A stretch of DNA of 64,000 bases from Thozetella sp. PMI_491 (Eukaryota; Ascomycota; Sordariomycetes; Chaetosphaeriales; Chaetosphaeriaceae): positions 310,001 to 374,000 of the forward strand of contig MU270062.1 of the NCBI GenBank assembly GCA_021432635.1, written 5' to 3'. Below are positions 1 to 12,516 of this stretch, piece by piece (positions within the stretch are counted from its first letter, which is position 1; every line of letters starts with the position of its first letter). The notes beneath the pieces are model-generated. The model did no database searches, was not told where the DNA came from, and saw only the letters and a program-made list of their open reading frames with translations. Both the position numbers and the translations under genes were made by a program.

Positions 1-744
1 TGGCCACGGCTGTCCGCCTGCATTCCTGTGCGGCCGAGGCATCAACAGAGGCGAAGCTGGTCACCCGCCTTCCCGAGCCAAAACATAACGGCCCGAAGCG
101 GTGTTGTGGCCCGCCCCCAAGGCGGCCGTGTTTGTTTCTTGCCGTTTTTCTCCTGTTGATTTCGTTGGCGGCAAGAGTCCCTCGCTAGCCAGGCGATGGG
201 AACGGGCTAGCGGAACGGAATCCTCCGCGTCAATTGCTCCAAGGCCTTGCGGCAGACAGCAGCGTCAGTTGGACACGGGTACGAAAATCGGGATCCAAGA
301 GCGGCTGTTGCATATGGTACCATGTGGCCCGACGTCTTGGTCTCGATGTTGCCTTCCAGGCGGTGTGGTGTGGGTGCCGTCCTCGGATGTAAACTTTCCG
401 CCAATCTGGTGATCGTAGGACAACCATTTCACTCAGACTACTGCTCCGAAGAGCCGTGTCGCTCTTCCCTGAGATGCCTCCTCTTCCTTCGGGGTAAGCT
501 AAGATCTCTAGCCCAATGAGCGCCTCTGCACCGCCGGCATGCCTCGGTATGCCCCCTCATCTCCACGACGGGACATCAACTCTAGCTAATTAGCCTGCAT
601 CGGGCTAGAGACATACGGCTTCCAGTTCCTGCCTATGAGAACTTGCATACGTCCAGTTCTCCCTGGTTTAAAGGTCCTCCAAAGGACTATTTGTAAGGCA
701 ATTTGTTCAACCATATGTCCCTAGAGCTATTGCAGGCGGGCTTG
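1..744. other. Intergenic left edge, no gene seen
   Basis: I see no supportable gene here. The short open frames overlap one another on both strands and show no recognisable motif. The right part is presumably the promoter of the esterase gene that starts at 845. Confidence 0.5.
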
Positions 745-749
745 GCGGG

Positions 750-755
750 TATAAG
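750..755 (+). promoter_or_regulatory. Probable TATA box of the esterase gene
   Basis: A TATAAG element sits in a GC-rich context, 90 to 95 nt upstream of the ATG at 845. The spacing suits a short 5' leader. This is a motif match only. Confidence 0.4.
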
Positions 756-844
756 AGCGGCCGCTGAGATGCCGATTCATCAAGAGGGGCTTTTCAATAG
801 CCTCTTTCCTGTGTGGCTTGACAAGATCAAACTAGATAGTTGCT

Positions 845-2988
845 ATGCTGTGGTCTCTTCGTCAGCTTACCGTCGGCATTAGCCTTCTTTCCCCTCGGGT
901 GGTAGGGACGATAGTCCAGAATGGCCAAGTGAAATTTACAAACTATCCAGACACAAAGATTGACCTGAGTCTCTTCGACCTGACTACTTACCGAGCAGAT
1001 GCCGCTGAAGTATCGTACCATGGGCGATGGGACTCCAAGCATGTCTCGTGGTGGTCGTGAGTGGCTTGCCATATAAGCCTTTGAGCGCAAGCCCGCTAAC
1101 TGTCGAGCAGGGCACCGGGCATCCGGTTTGGATATACGGGACAGACGATAGCCATCACCTTTGGAACTTGGACAAGCAATAACGCGCTAGTCGCATACCG
1201 TGTTAACGGCCTAGACTGGATGTTCACCAATGTCACAACAGCAGGCACTCACCTGCTTGTCAGTCCGAACACAGATGGTGTGAATGTGACCTATCCTACG
1301 CAGCCATCCAGCTTTGAGTTAAGGGTAACCAACTGGGCCTATGGCGTACAAATTGAATCCATCAGTGTAGCTAGTGGCGAGAGACTTGTCAAGCTTCCCA
1401 GCCTGCCCCGCCGAATCGAGGTCATTGGCGATAGTTTGGCCGCTGGCATGCAAGTACCTTCCGTGTTCCTGGCTCCTCTCGGACTTGTTGGCTCGACTGT
1501 ACGCTTGAGAGTATTTCTCACTGGGCTTCTACTCCCCAGAAGCCACTTGAACCTCACGAGCCACTCCCAAAATGCTGGTAAAGGGCTGACAATCTCTTAG
1601 GTATACCTCATATGAAGGACTTTCCAGCTGGGCATAGTAAGCTCTTCTTCGTCTCCTCGAGACTTATCTCATTATTTCCGAAATGTTTCCTGGGCCTAGA
1701 AAAGTGTCCCTGTTTATGAGGCTTCTGCATCTTCATTGGGATGTCTCCGGACAAACTTGGCAATGGCCATAAGCTCGCTGCTGCACGACTTGGGTTGCTG
1801 GGAGTTAAGCACCCATCAGGCGAAAGCACACCTTCTGACAAGCGTACCTGTAGTGGACTAGGAGCCGGGTTGGGAAACACGGATTACTCCATCACCGCCT
1901 ATCCAGGAATTTGTGCTGCTGATCAAGACTGCTGGGGTAATGCTCGTGGGCAGGTTCACCAGTGGTTCTATACGTCGGATACGGGCTGGCGAGCTACGCA
2001 GATGTGGGGAGGTGAGTTCAGGCAAGCAATGGAGAGAAAAATGGAAGTGTCTAGTAGAGAGGGGTCCTTTCCTGACGCTTTTGTTAGATAACCCAGAACC
2101 TTGGGACTTCAGCAAACACCCGGCGGCCGACCTGGTCATCATCAATATCGGGACGAACGGTAAGCACGTCCGTGTTCTTTATTCCCTTTCTGGGGCATCT
2201 TGGGGAAACGTTATGCCTAAATGCTTCTGACCGCAATTGTGCTTCTCGACGTGATTTGGATCTCGTTAGATGGTACTTTTGAAATGCCGATGCAGAGCTG
2301 ACAGTCTCATAGATCAGAATGCACACAACAACGTCTCAGCCGTCTCCTATATAGACGCTTACACGAGGCTTATCCAAGGAGTCCATGGCAAGTGGCCACA
2401 AGCGAAGGTGATAGTCATGGTAGGGAACTCTGATGTCTCTCTCGGGCCCTCTTTGCCAGTTCGATCAACTGACTCTTTCCTGCAGTCGCTCTGGCTTGGC
2501 TTCCATCAAAATGGCAACACATACGCCTCTAGCGCACCACAGGGGTTCGTCAATGAGATATACAACATGACTCAGTACTTCAACTCGGACGCGTACCTCA
2601 GCAACCCCATCGTATTCGATGGAGTAACCAACAAGACGAGCAAGACGGGGAACAAGACGGCGCCGTTCGTGCACTACTTCAACACCACAGGGATACTACA
2701 GCACAATGACATTGGCCCGCAATATCACCCAACGGACGTGGGAGCCATCAAAGTCTCCAGTCATCTACAACAGTTCATCAAATACACGTTCGGTGTGAGT
2801 GATTCCCTGTTATATATCCTCCCTCGTCCCCTACGAGAGCTCTTGGGCACGATGTTATGTCCGAGGGCGCTTCTGGAGAGTGTCCTGCACTCGAATCATG
2901 ACCAAGACCGTTCATCAAGACACTCCCGAAGTACGGTACACGACTGACAATGTCCCAGTGGGAGCTCTCGGCAACGGGTCCAGAGTAG
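845..2988 (+). CDS. Secreted SGNH/GDSL esterase (fungal CE2-like)
   Basis: Predicted extracellular ester hydrolase, probably a carbohydrate deacetylase by resemblance to CE2-type enzymes, which pair a jelly-roll domain with an SGNH domain. The model is join(845..1056, 1111..1449, 1601..1636, 1854..2011, 2088..2159, 2313..2419, 2486..2794, 2959..2988) and gives 420 aa, with phases matching at every junction. Residues 1-25 are hydrophobic and may be a signal peptide. Residues 30-165 would be the N-terminal beta domain. Block I is GDSLAAGM with Ser179. Block III is NIGTND ending at Asp273, whose codon spans an intron. The C-terminal block has HNDIGPQYHPTD with His389 as the likely catalytic base. 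Exon 3 is only 36 nt. Intron 2 (1450-1600) is a GC-AG intron with donor GCAAGT; using it restores GDSLAAGMYTSYEG, whereas the nearby GT donor breaks the frame. The exact substrate is unknown. Confidence 0.85.
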
Positions 2989-3400
2989 GTCTTCTCCACA
3001 ATCGGGCGTATTCACCCTTCCAATCTGCCTCGTTACTATTCTTATTTTTTTCACCACCGCAAAGATGGGGCCCTTCGGAATGTCCCGCTAGCTGGCCGAG
3101 GAGAGGCCAATCTATGATAGACCTAGAGCGCTGACGATGGTACGATCCAGGGTTTTCCACGACACGCTCTACTGGAATGACGAACCCAGCTACTAGCACG
3201 ACCGTGTATGGTCAAGATGGCCCCGTTGACAGCCAAGTTTAGCATCCGGGTGCATTGGGCGTCTTTGATGTCAACGGGGGCTCCTCGTCGTCGACCAGGG
3301 TTCTTAGATCGCGACCTAAGGGTACATGGTGAGGACTCGCGAGGTACTTTCGATACTTCTTCATCTCGACCTAGACCACGGCCCTAAGGGCAGGGGGACG

Positions 3401-3423
3401 CAGCAGCAGCAAGCAGCAGCAGC
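3401..3423. repeat. CAG-type microsatellite
   Basis: Two runs of CAG/AGC units are separated by a single inserted base pattern. No coding frame is associated with it. Confidence 0.7.
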
Positions 3424-6400
3424 CCATGTCAACTAGTGATTGTTATAGATGAAGCATCGTCCTATGTCGTTGAAACATCCAGTGGTGTGGAGAGAAACAA
3501 CACTAACGCCGTCAAGCTTTTACAATCGTATCTGGTAAAACCACCGCATTCATGCAGAACAGCCTCTCTGTTGCTCTGACTCGGCTATGAGTGGCTGCAA
3601 TGCCCTGCCATCTTGTGATGGCTGCAGTGTTGAGTCCCGTCATCTCAAGGGCCTGCCGCAGGATGGCCGGGGGGTGAAGACTAGGGGGTGCTTGATGTGT
3701 TTGCTCAGCGAAGACGAGCTCTGTTTACGCCATCATTGAGACGAGCAAGCGCTCATGCTCAGGGAGCATCAACAGGGCAGCTATGGAGACCCCAGGGTGA
3801 CGACGACGGCTGGCGAAGCAGTTGCATTGCTATTGAGAGCATACGTACTGGGCTAGCTATCTCTGGCGAAGTGGTGCTCTTGGTGGGCTACGTAGGGCCC
3901 TACAGGGACCAAAAATAAGAGCCTCGACCAGGGTAGCCACGACACAGACCACGAACCAGGTCCCAGCTACGCAGGAGTATAATGCCTTCGGGTAGAGCAA
4001 ACGCCCAGGGGGGAGAGCAAAAATAGGCCTCGCAACTGGCAGCAGGAGACCCCTCGCACTTTACGGTTGCCCTAGGGCCATAGTCTACACTCTGTGCGCA
4101 GGCGGCCGCATCGGGATGGTACGAAACAAGGGACGAAACATCTGGACGGCCCTTCGATCTCGGGCGATGGCTGACGGGGTGACAACTGAAGTCCGTTTTG
4201 ATCTGGAAAACGGATGGCAGTGGAGGGACTTGTGTGTGCCCCGGTCGATGGGGGCCCGATGCAGAAAGAAGTGCCGATGCCATGGTTACTGCACCCAGGG
4301 CCTCCTTCGACAGCAGGCGCACGAGGGGGGCTAATAATGGAAACGAGGCCCTCCCCAGTCTCGCTCCATGCAAGCCGCCACCCTCAGCAAGGTCTTGATA
4401 CACATCCCCCACCCTTCATGCCAGCTTCAGAATGTTTCCAAGCCTCTCAGCCAAAGAGGTCACGAGCAACCAAGCCAAGCTTTGCGGGAGATGGCCATGA
4501 TTTGCACGAGACCTGAGGATCCTCCAGTCTATTTTGCTCTGCCCATGGTACCACTCAGGGGCCCGGAGTCTGTCTTTCCCGCCGTCTGGGAGAAGCTTAT
4601 TTCGTGATTTACGAAACGCATGGCAGCTACTGGCTTTCATGCCCGGCGCGCGGCGGTGACATGTGCCAACTGCCGGCCACCTCGAGAGAACCCCTACCGG
4701 CTGACGAGGGCATTCCAGGTCCTCCCAGGGTGAAGGCTCCTTGCACCCGCACATACAGGGTCGAGGATAGAGCGGCGGTGAGATGCTGAGCAAGGAGCGT
4801 CACCGTCGCCGTCGCCCCTTCACAATTTGGCAGCCGCTCGCCAAGCCTTCCTGCCGAACAAGCATGTTTCCCAGCCCGCCCCCAACCTTGAATCTTGGGG
4901 TGGTGTAAGCCATCGTCGCTTCTCGATGGTACCTGCAGCATGGCCGCCAGTGACGGCCACTCGTCCGGTCGCTGGACCGCCCGAAGTTCAGACGACGGGA
5001 ACGAGCTGTGGTCGCACCAGGCCACGTCCGCCCTCTGGAACTCTTCCGCCGCCGGCCTCGAACCATTGCCGCCTGACACCGCGGATGACAGATTCCTCGC
5101 CACCGTCTGAACTCCCCGCCGAGGACGATGGTGACGCAAACTGGAACCCCTCACCTCTCGGGAGGTCGTTGTGCCGGCGCCAAAGGGGGGCCTTCTCTGA
5201 AACGCGAGCAGTGTCACAGAACCCGCACCCGGCTTAGCGGAGCCTCAAGGTCCCCCGTTGGCCTCGCGATGCTCCATTGGCTGCCGCCGCACTGAATGCC
5301 TGGATTGGGATCTCAGCCTTGTTAAGCCTCGCGAGGATTGGCTGCAGGCTGGGATCCCGACTAGGGTCGATGCTCTCGCCAACAGAGCCGCCGGGAGCGA
5401 TGCATACTTGGCACATGGAACAACGCAGGGGAGGACCTGGCCCCAACCTCTTTTCGCTTGTGTTTTTTTCTTGTTCCTCCCTGCGCGGGGTTGAGGCAGG
5501 AACAGCGCCTACGCCCGAGAGCGTCTCGTTGTGCAATGGGATGACATGCTGCACGGGACGAAAGTCGACAATCTGATGTTCTGTCTCGCTGGTAAATTTA
5601 GCATTCTGGTCCCTCCCCCACCAGAGACAGACCATCATACGGCACGTCTGTAATTGAGACAACTTTCTGGCCTTGGAAACGCGGGGGAGCTCCCAAACGG
5701 ACGATTACTTTAAGCGTGAGGAGTAGGTCGCACTGAAAGATGCCCCTCCTCACCGCCGGGATCACGTATGGGTAGCTACCACAGGGGGGGCGGGGGGGAG
5801 AGGGGGAGATGAGAGGTTGAGAGACAGGACCGCCACCGCTGTTGGCACCGGGTAGTCTCAAGGCCCCCGGCTTGAATGCGACTCCGACGGTACAGTACAG
5901 CATAGGATTTTGCTCAGCACCAGGGTTATAACTTGCACTGCAACAGTAGTCCGGGTCCGACCCAGGCCGAGTAAACTGGAGGTTGTAGTGGACTTCGTAG
6001 GTGGGAAAGCTTGGGCGCTCGGGTAGCCGTTTTACCTTTCAGGGCGTGCCGCCACGCGATGTAACCAGGGATCTCACTTTGGGCGCGGGCAATTAATAAC
6101 ACAAGAGTTGATGAGACAGGGCGGCAGCAGAGAATCAGCTTGTCCCCAGGACCGCAGAAACCAGGCATAGCGGGCGAGGTGATGCTCAAAATTGGCGTCC
6201 ATGGATGCGCATGCGAGGCGCTTGAGATGCTCATCAAGCATGGAAATTTGAAGCCATGCCGGTATCTCATAGATGATGTGCAAGAGCAGCGGATCGCTGT
6301 GATCATGGTTGATCTGGTTGGATGCCGTCCGGGGAGAGGGGTGATGTTCGACAGGGATCGGATCGCCGAAGCCAAGCATTGGCAAGCATTGGCACATCAG

Positions 6401-9400
6401 CAGGGGCCAGGGCACAGCGCAAAAAAGGGGCTTCGGGAGACCGGGGGGTTGCAACCCCATTAACCTCGCTTCGGTGAGGGGGTTTCACCACCGTAGGCGT
6501 CTATGTGAAGAAGTATGTGACCCGCGGCGCGGAGAGCTAAGCCCACGGGCGCCGCAGTGGGCTTCATTGCCATACTCAGCGTAGGCGCGCGCTGGCACAA
6601 GGTTCCAAGTGGGGAGGGAGGCGTCTACTAGCCGTCCCGGGAATCTAGTTGTCTGCACGACGGTCCGTCCTCGGTTTGAGCCACCGAAGCCTGAGGGCAC
6701 GGCCTTTGTGGTGCTGCAGGGCACTTATACTTTGCATACTAGCACAAACACAAACTTGCGGCTCGGTAGGGGAAGGGGGGGGGGGGCTCACGGGCGGCGA
6801 GGAACAAGCTTGTTTTATTTACCACCGGCCGGGGTCCTGCAGGGTTCGAGGGCGGCCGTCTCTGTCGCCGCCGGTGCCAGCTGGGCGAGGACTAGGAGGG
6901 CTGCCTGAAGACGACAATAGTCATAGTGTGCGTACAAGGCGATGACGGTCTCGTCTCAGCGTCATCTGAACTCAGAGTTGTTTGCTCGCCCTATTTTTGG
7001 ATCTCGATGTTTCCTGATCGACGCTCCATGGCCCTGTGTCAACCGGGCTGGATCGGATGAAACGGAATCCAAGACGGGGCGGTCGCTGCGCGTCAAGCGT
7101 ATGCATCGGGTGGTGGCGGCCATTTGGGAGGCGTTGTGACCACCGGTTTCTCCGGCGCATTGGGAAAAAGGGCCCTGCAACGCAGAGACGCTGTGGGATG
7201 GCAGTTTCAACGGATCTGGGATCGGTCGGCGTGGTGGGCTCCCATCGCGGTTGGAGCGCCGCCGCGGCCGAGTGAGCCGGGTGCTTGCCGGTTCGATAGT
7301 CCCAAGTACGCCGTACAATCGGACAATTGATCTTTTCCGCTCCGCAGAGACATGGAGGAGGGGCGGTGCCGTCTATCGCACGCTGGGCTCCGTAGGCAGT
7401 GCTACTTGACGTTGCGGCGTTACACCCATAGTGCCTGCTAGCGCCGTGGCTTTACTCCATGCCACGCAGTATGGTCGTGGTTGTGTGGGCACGGAAAGCC
7501 AAGAACAAAGAAAGGGAGGGGGGCACGAGGCATGGTGGCAGGGAAACCTGGCAGCATATCCCGAGTCGGGGGTTGTGGCGGATCCAAGATGCAACCCCGA
7601 CCCGTCGTGGCGGAGACGTGCGCGGAGGGAGGACCCCACTACTAGGAGGTATTGTAGTAGTACACGGTCCCCCGGAGCCGGGATGCACGAGGGCAAGCGA
7701 GCCCCTTCGCCGTGATGAGCGGCAGAGAGAAGAAAAAAACACCTCACCACCTAAACCATCTAACGAGCTCCAGTGCGAAGGCAGCCACCCCGCGATAGCC
7801 TCAGATCTAGACTATACCCACGGCGAACTATCGCCCGCCCGTCTCTCCGGCCGCATCCCGCCAAGTCCCCGAGAAATGGTCTGATGTCGACTTCTAGCGT
7901 TCAACCTACTGAGTAGCTCGCCCATAGAGCCGCGCTCCCCCCGCCCCGGGGTTGGAGATATCCTTTGGGCCCCTTCTTTGACTTCTAGCCTCGCGGCTGA
8001 CAAGCTAACCTAGCTGCCCAAGATAGTCCCAGCTAGGCCTTAGCAGCACAGTAGGAGCGAGGTCAAAGAAAAACGGCCGGATGCCCAGGGCGAAATTGCT
8101 AATCCTAATGCTCCCGCCGATGCCCGGCCCCTGTTGGCGATTCCTAGGAAAGCCCAAGGACACCAAGGGCCTAAGTGCACCGGCGTCCAGAACGCCTAAA
8201 CGCTAACAAGATGTTGGCAGACCTTGGCGCGCCGCCAACCCATGACATCAGTACCGTCGCTGGATGGGGCCGGCGGGGACGCGTAACCGATGGCGCGAGC
8301 GTTGGTGGGAACAGGGGCGACCCCTATCCGCATCGCAGTTTTGCACCGTTTTCCCCTCCCTTCCCCTCCCTCCCCCCTTCCTTTTCCGCCGCCGCCGTTA
8401 GTGGCAGGTCCTCTCTGCGTGTGGGCCCAGGCACCGCACAAAAAAAAAAAAGCAAAACGGAGGCGATAAACGGCGAGAGATGTGCCCACAGCCCGCGCTA
8501 GAAAACTTACAGAAACAGGGTCTTCCCAGTCAAGCTCGGCTCACGCCCGCGTGTGGCAGCTCGCCTCCCAGCGAGTAAGAGGGCACGCGTACGGCGACGA
8601 CAGGCCTCGGCCGGTGGAGACCCGTTTACTCTCGCCCTTTGTCCCACAGACGACGGCGACCCCCCCCAAAAAAAGTTGGCGTCGCCGCCTGCAAGTCGAT
8701 CGTGAAGCAGCGATCTGCTGGGAAAGCCCCAGGGGCCCTCGCTCGGGCCACACGGGGCCCAACAGGCTTGGACCCTCGAGAATCCCCAGATTTAGAGAGC
8801 TCGCAGATGACCGACCTTGGCGTCCTCGCCCTGTCTCCTGGCTAGCGAGGCCGCGTTCCTGGACGACTCGAGAGACGACTCAGGCATCACCCTGCCGGAC
8901 GAGAGGGCTAGCTTGCTGACTGACGGAGTAGGAAGCCCAGGTGGGAAAAATGTGGGAGTCTCGGCAAAGATATCGCGAGGCTGCAGGGCCGCACTTGTCC
9001 GTATGAGTGAGTTGTTTTGCCCCCCCTCCCCTTTCTTTCCTTTCCCTACCCATCCCCCTATCCCCCCCACTTGGTAGCGTATCCATCGGCTGGAGATGAC
9101 AGCCCTGTCTCGTGTAGTGCCCCCTCCCCCTAGTCGCCTGGGCAGAAGTGCCGTGGTACGTTAGGGTCGTGATCGTCATCAACTTACCCAGCATCCGGTA
9201 CTAGCACGGCTGTAAACTGGGTGGACTCGGCGAGACACCGGAATTTGCGCCGTACGAGTTGCGCTCCCGATCTTGGATAGTAACTTCGCTAGTCGGTCGA
9301 GGGCCGGCGTTGGCAAGTTGGGCACCTCTGGAACCCCCCTTAGGCTCTCGAACTACCGTGCATTGCGATCTGCTAAAGCAGCCCACTGCCCAATGACGCC

Positions 9401-11232
9401 GGCACGCCGGCGATCAGTGATTTGCAATGCAGCCCTCTCCCCCTCTCTAGAAGGAACTAGCTCGGCAGAGAGACATGGACGTAGTATGTCCCTTTGGGGC
9501 ACTCCGTCGATCGATCCTCTTCCCAGCTCGACAGAAGAGGGGCGTAGGAAACATCGGTGAGCAGGGAGGAGATTATCTTGGCCCTGTACCGGGGTTGTGT
9601 CTGTCGAGAGCAGCGCGTGCGTACGTAGGTCTTTTTACATTGCCTGTGGCTAGCTGTGAAAGCCAACCTCGAGGCAAGGCGCACCGCGCTCTGCCTCGCC
9701 TCTGTAGTCCACATCAGTGGGCCTCGTCGCCGTCTACGTCGCATAGCCTATCCAGGCGGAGAGGGATTACGCATTGCCCCCCTTTCCTACCGTTGAACCA
9801 CGATCCTGATCTGCTGGCCCCCCTCCCTTTAACACCCTGCCGATATTGGCCAGGAAGCTGGACAGAGATGCCCTACCTTGTCAGTGTCCCAAACCGCGAA
9901 TGCCCTTGCAGCACGGAGCAGAGAGCCCCAAACACCCGACTCCCCTGGCTGCCGTTTTACGTAGCACCCAGCTCTGGGCGTAGGTGAAGCTTCTATTTCC
10001 AGGCTTGTCGGTTCTCGTGACAGTTTTGTTTCTCTCCTTTTTCTCTTTGCTCTGACCTCTGCCCTCTGCCCTTTCCCCCCATTTGAACCCCGAATCCTGG
10101 CCTCAACCCTAGACGTCGAGACCCGGCAAGGCTCGGCCACTGCGATATCATCGGGTGCTGTGGTGTGTGGGGTGCTTGACAGATGTGATTGGGATGGAGC
10201 TTTGATGTGCCAACCCGGTGGCAGGGGATGGCGTCCATATCCCGCGATCGTCACTCGCCACGGGGGACGGGGCTGATGACGGTGGTCTGCGTCCCCGCTG
10301 GGAGATCTTGTTTGCTTAGCCTGTAGCTCCGTTGCGGAGGCCTTCATACTGTCGACAGAGGCAGGTCTGCTAGTTCCAACTTTCTCTCGGGCACTGCAGA
10401 GCTGCTCGAGTCAGTCCAATCTCGCCAAATCGTAAGCAGTGCTGGGATGCTGCTATGTCCGCAGTTGGCCATGCTGCTAGATGGCGCTGGTGACTTGTCA
10501 CACTCCCCAACTGCAAGGAGTCTCCTCGCAGAGGGACGAGACAGGTCGGCCCTCCACCAGCGGCACGCAACTATCGATCCTAGAGGGTAGGCTCGCTCGT
10601 TACTTGGCTGTAGTATGCACGAAATGTCTCATGTGTTGCTCTTGTTCAACTGGGTGGGTCGTCTATTCTCGATCTCCCATGGCATCGCACCCGAGGCAGT
10701 CTCTACAGTCAGGGTCATCCCTTCTCCCCGAGCTTTTTTCATCCCTCGCACATACGTAGGCCCACAAGCCCCAGACTGGGGGGATGCTGGGAAGCCACGC
10801 TCTGCGTACTGCATCACAGCTAGATCAGTTAAAATTGCACACACAGGAATCACGGGCAGGTCAGAAAAGGAGGAACATTCATAGTGTAGAGCGAGTGTTG
10901 ATCTCGCATAAAACAGTAATCTTTGATTGTCAACGCCGGTGTAAATGCTTAGCAGCGCAATCCCCGATAGACCCCAAGGCTCCAGTACAGCCAGCCAACC
11001 CAACCCAACCATTGCCTTCGCGCCGTGTGTTTTGTGGATGCGCCTTCCACGCCCCCGACCAGATCCTCCCAAAAGTGTCCCCTAGATGGCTTAAAAACAC
11101 ACGCTGTGTGAAGTGAAAGTTGCGCCGGTGTCCTTCCGTCCCCACTTTCTCGTGTCATCTTCATCTCTTTGTATGAGCCGCGGTGATCCGCGAACGATCC
11201 CATTTTCCTCCTTTTCCCCTTTCTCTCTCATC

Positions 11233-11261
11233 TGTTGTTGTTGTTGTTGTTGTTGTTGTTG
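11233..11261. repeat. TGT trinucleotide microsatellite
   Basis: About nine to ten perfect TGT/TTG units lie just beyond the 3' end of the C2H2 regulator gene. They are likely in its 3' flank or 3' UTR, where they would read as an ACA repeat in the transcript. Confidence 0.8.
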
Positions 11262-11461
11262 CAAGTGGCGGTCGATTATATGCCAGTCGGATTTGCGTCG
11301 TAAAGATCTAGGCCGTTTCCTTCGGAACCAATTACAAGTGGTGGTAATGAAGAATTAATCTTTAGGTAGGTTGTGGTGGGAGAAGAGTGTAAAACAGTTA
11401 TCGCAACGATTAGGGTTTAGAGTGACGGAGGGAGAGACAGGACAAGAGAACTGTCCACACT

Positions 11462-12434
11462 CTAAGCGACCAGCGCCGACCCGCCGCTGCTGGCCTCAAA
11501 GTTGTGGCAGCCCCTCTCGTGACGCTTCATGTTGCTGCGCACGCTGAAGGCCTTGCCGCACCCGGCGTGGGGGCACTTGAAGGGCTTCTCGCCGGTGTGG
11601 GAGTGGCTGTGGATGCGCAGGGAGCTGGGCCGGGAGAAGGCCTTGTTGCAGGTCTGGCAGATGTACCGGTCCTGGCTCTGGGGGAACGAGGCAGCCGTCG
11701 AGGGCGAGATGTAGTGGTGGTGCTGCCACGGGTTGGTGCCCGAAGCCGGCTGGATCGTCACCTGCACCGGGAGCGGAGGGAAGGCCTGGGGTAGCGGGCG
11801 CTGGTAGTAGAGGCCCGAGATCTGAGGCTGCGGCGGCGGCGTGGGCTGCATGGGAGGGTAGTAAGAGGCCATGGCGGGCTGGCCCATGTAGGGCGAGTAG
11901 CCGGCCTGGTAGGCCGCGGGTTGCACGGGGACGCGCGGGACCGACATGGGCCGGTGCTCGCTCTCCATGTGGCCGAGCGGCGGCGTCGACTCGTAGTAGT
12001 AGTTGGAGGTGTGGGACAGCTGGCTCACGGACTTGGTCGACGGCGAGTTGTAGCCCTCGAACGAGGCGTCCGAAGACATAGGCGGCGAAGGCGGGAGCTG
12101 CGCCCGCGAGATGATCGGGTTGGCATAGTGTGAGGAGTTGGGCCGGGTCTCCGACTTGACTGAGGAAGCTTGTGCTGCGACGAGGGTTAGGAGGCAAAGC
12201 CCAGAGAAGAGGTGGGAAAAGGTCAGGCGCGGGTTTTCTGTACTCACATTGCTGGGGCTGGTTCTGGGGCGAGGTCTCGGAAGTGGGCGAACCCTGGTCT
12301 GCGAGCCCGAGGAGGTTCGAGATGGAGGGCAGGGAGCACTTGGACTCCTCCATTGGTGGTGAGGGAGGAGGGACGTATCCGTAGTGTGCGCTCGGGTGCG
12401 GGTTGTAGTGGTGCGACATCATTGTGCTCGCCAT
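11462..12434 (-). CDS. C2H2 zinc-finger regulator, FlbC-like
   Basis: Nuclear DNA-binding protein resembling the C2H2 conidiation regulator FlbC. The model is complement(join(11462..12174, 12248..12434)), 299 aa, with one 73-nt intron (GTGAGT donor, CAG acceptor). Residues 1-230 are low-complexity and rich in Pro, Ser, Tyr and Gln, with an early KCSLPSISNLL motif. Two adjacent fingers occupy about residues 233-286. Finger 1 is C-x2-C-x12-H-x3-H (YICQTCNKAF). Finger 2 is C-x4-C-x12-H-x4-H. They are joined by a canonical HTGEKPFKC linker. A short tail ends in SALVA. The frame is open upstream of 12434, but this is the first ATG. The very long empty upstream region fits a developmentally controlled gene. 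The family assignment rests on remembered similarity of the finger region, so orthology is not certain. Confidence 0.8.
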
Positions 12435-12494
12435 TGTGAATTCTGGGAATGTGGTGGTTTTGTGTGGATTATGCCTCTTCTTTCCTTCTCTCTC

Positions 12495-12516
12495 GTGGTG
12501 GTGGTGGTGGTGGTGG
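12495..12516. repeat. GTG microsatellite in the 5' leader region
   Basis: About seven GTG units lie 61 to 82 nt upstream of the C2H2 regulator start codon. On the transcribed strand this reads CAC repeats, probably within the 5' UTR or core promoter. Confidence 0.7.

Larger units (their letters stand above)
3000..11450. other. About 8.4 kb with no supportable gene
   Basis: This stretch lies between the 3' ends of two convergent genes. Open frames here are short, overlap on both strands, and carry no recognisable domain. There is no strong AT skew of the kind expected from heavy RIP. It contains a CAG-type microsatellite near 3401-3423, long homopolymer C and G runs, and CT-rich tracts. It may hold long 3' UTRs, non-coding RNA genes or fast-evolving genes that I cannot recognise. 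Confidence 0.5.

Noticed and set aside
6140-6463. Plus-strand frame and antisense frames near 6.1-6.4 kb
   Set aside because: The composition looks slightly protein-like, but no family could be recognised and both strands are open.
7285-7310. GGTTCGA string, considered as a tRNA B box
   Set aside because: No matching A box or cloverleaf could be formed around it.
11405-11425. TTAGGG-like string, considered as a telomerase RNA template or telomeric repeat
   Set aside because: Only one imperfect unit is present, and it lies in the 3' flank of the C2H2 gene. No tandem repeats.
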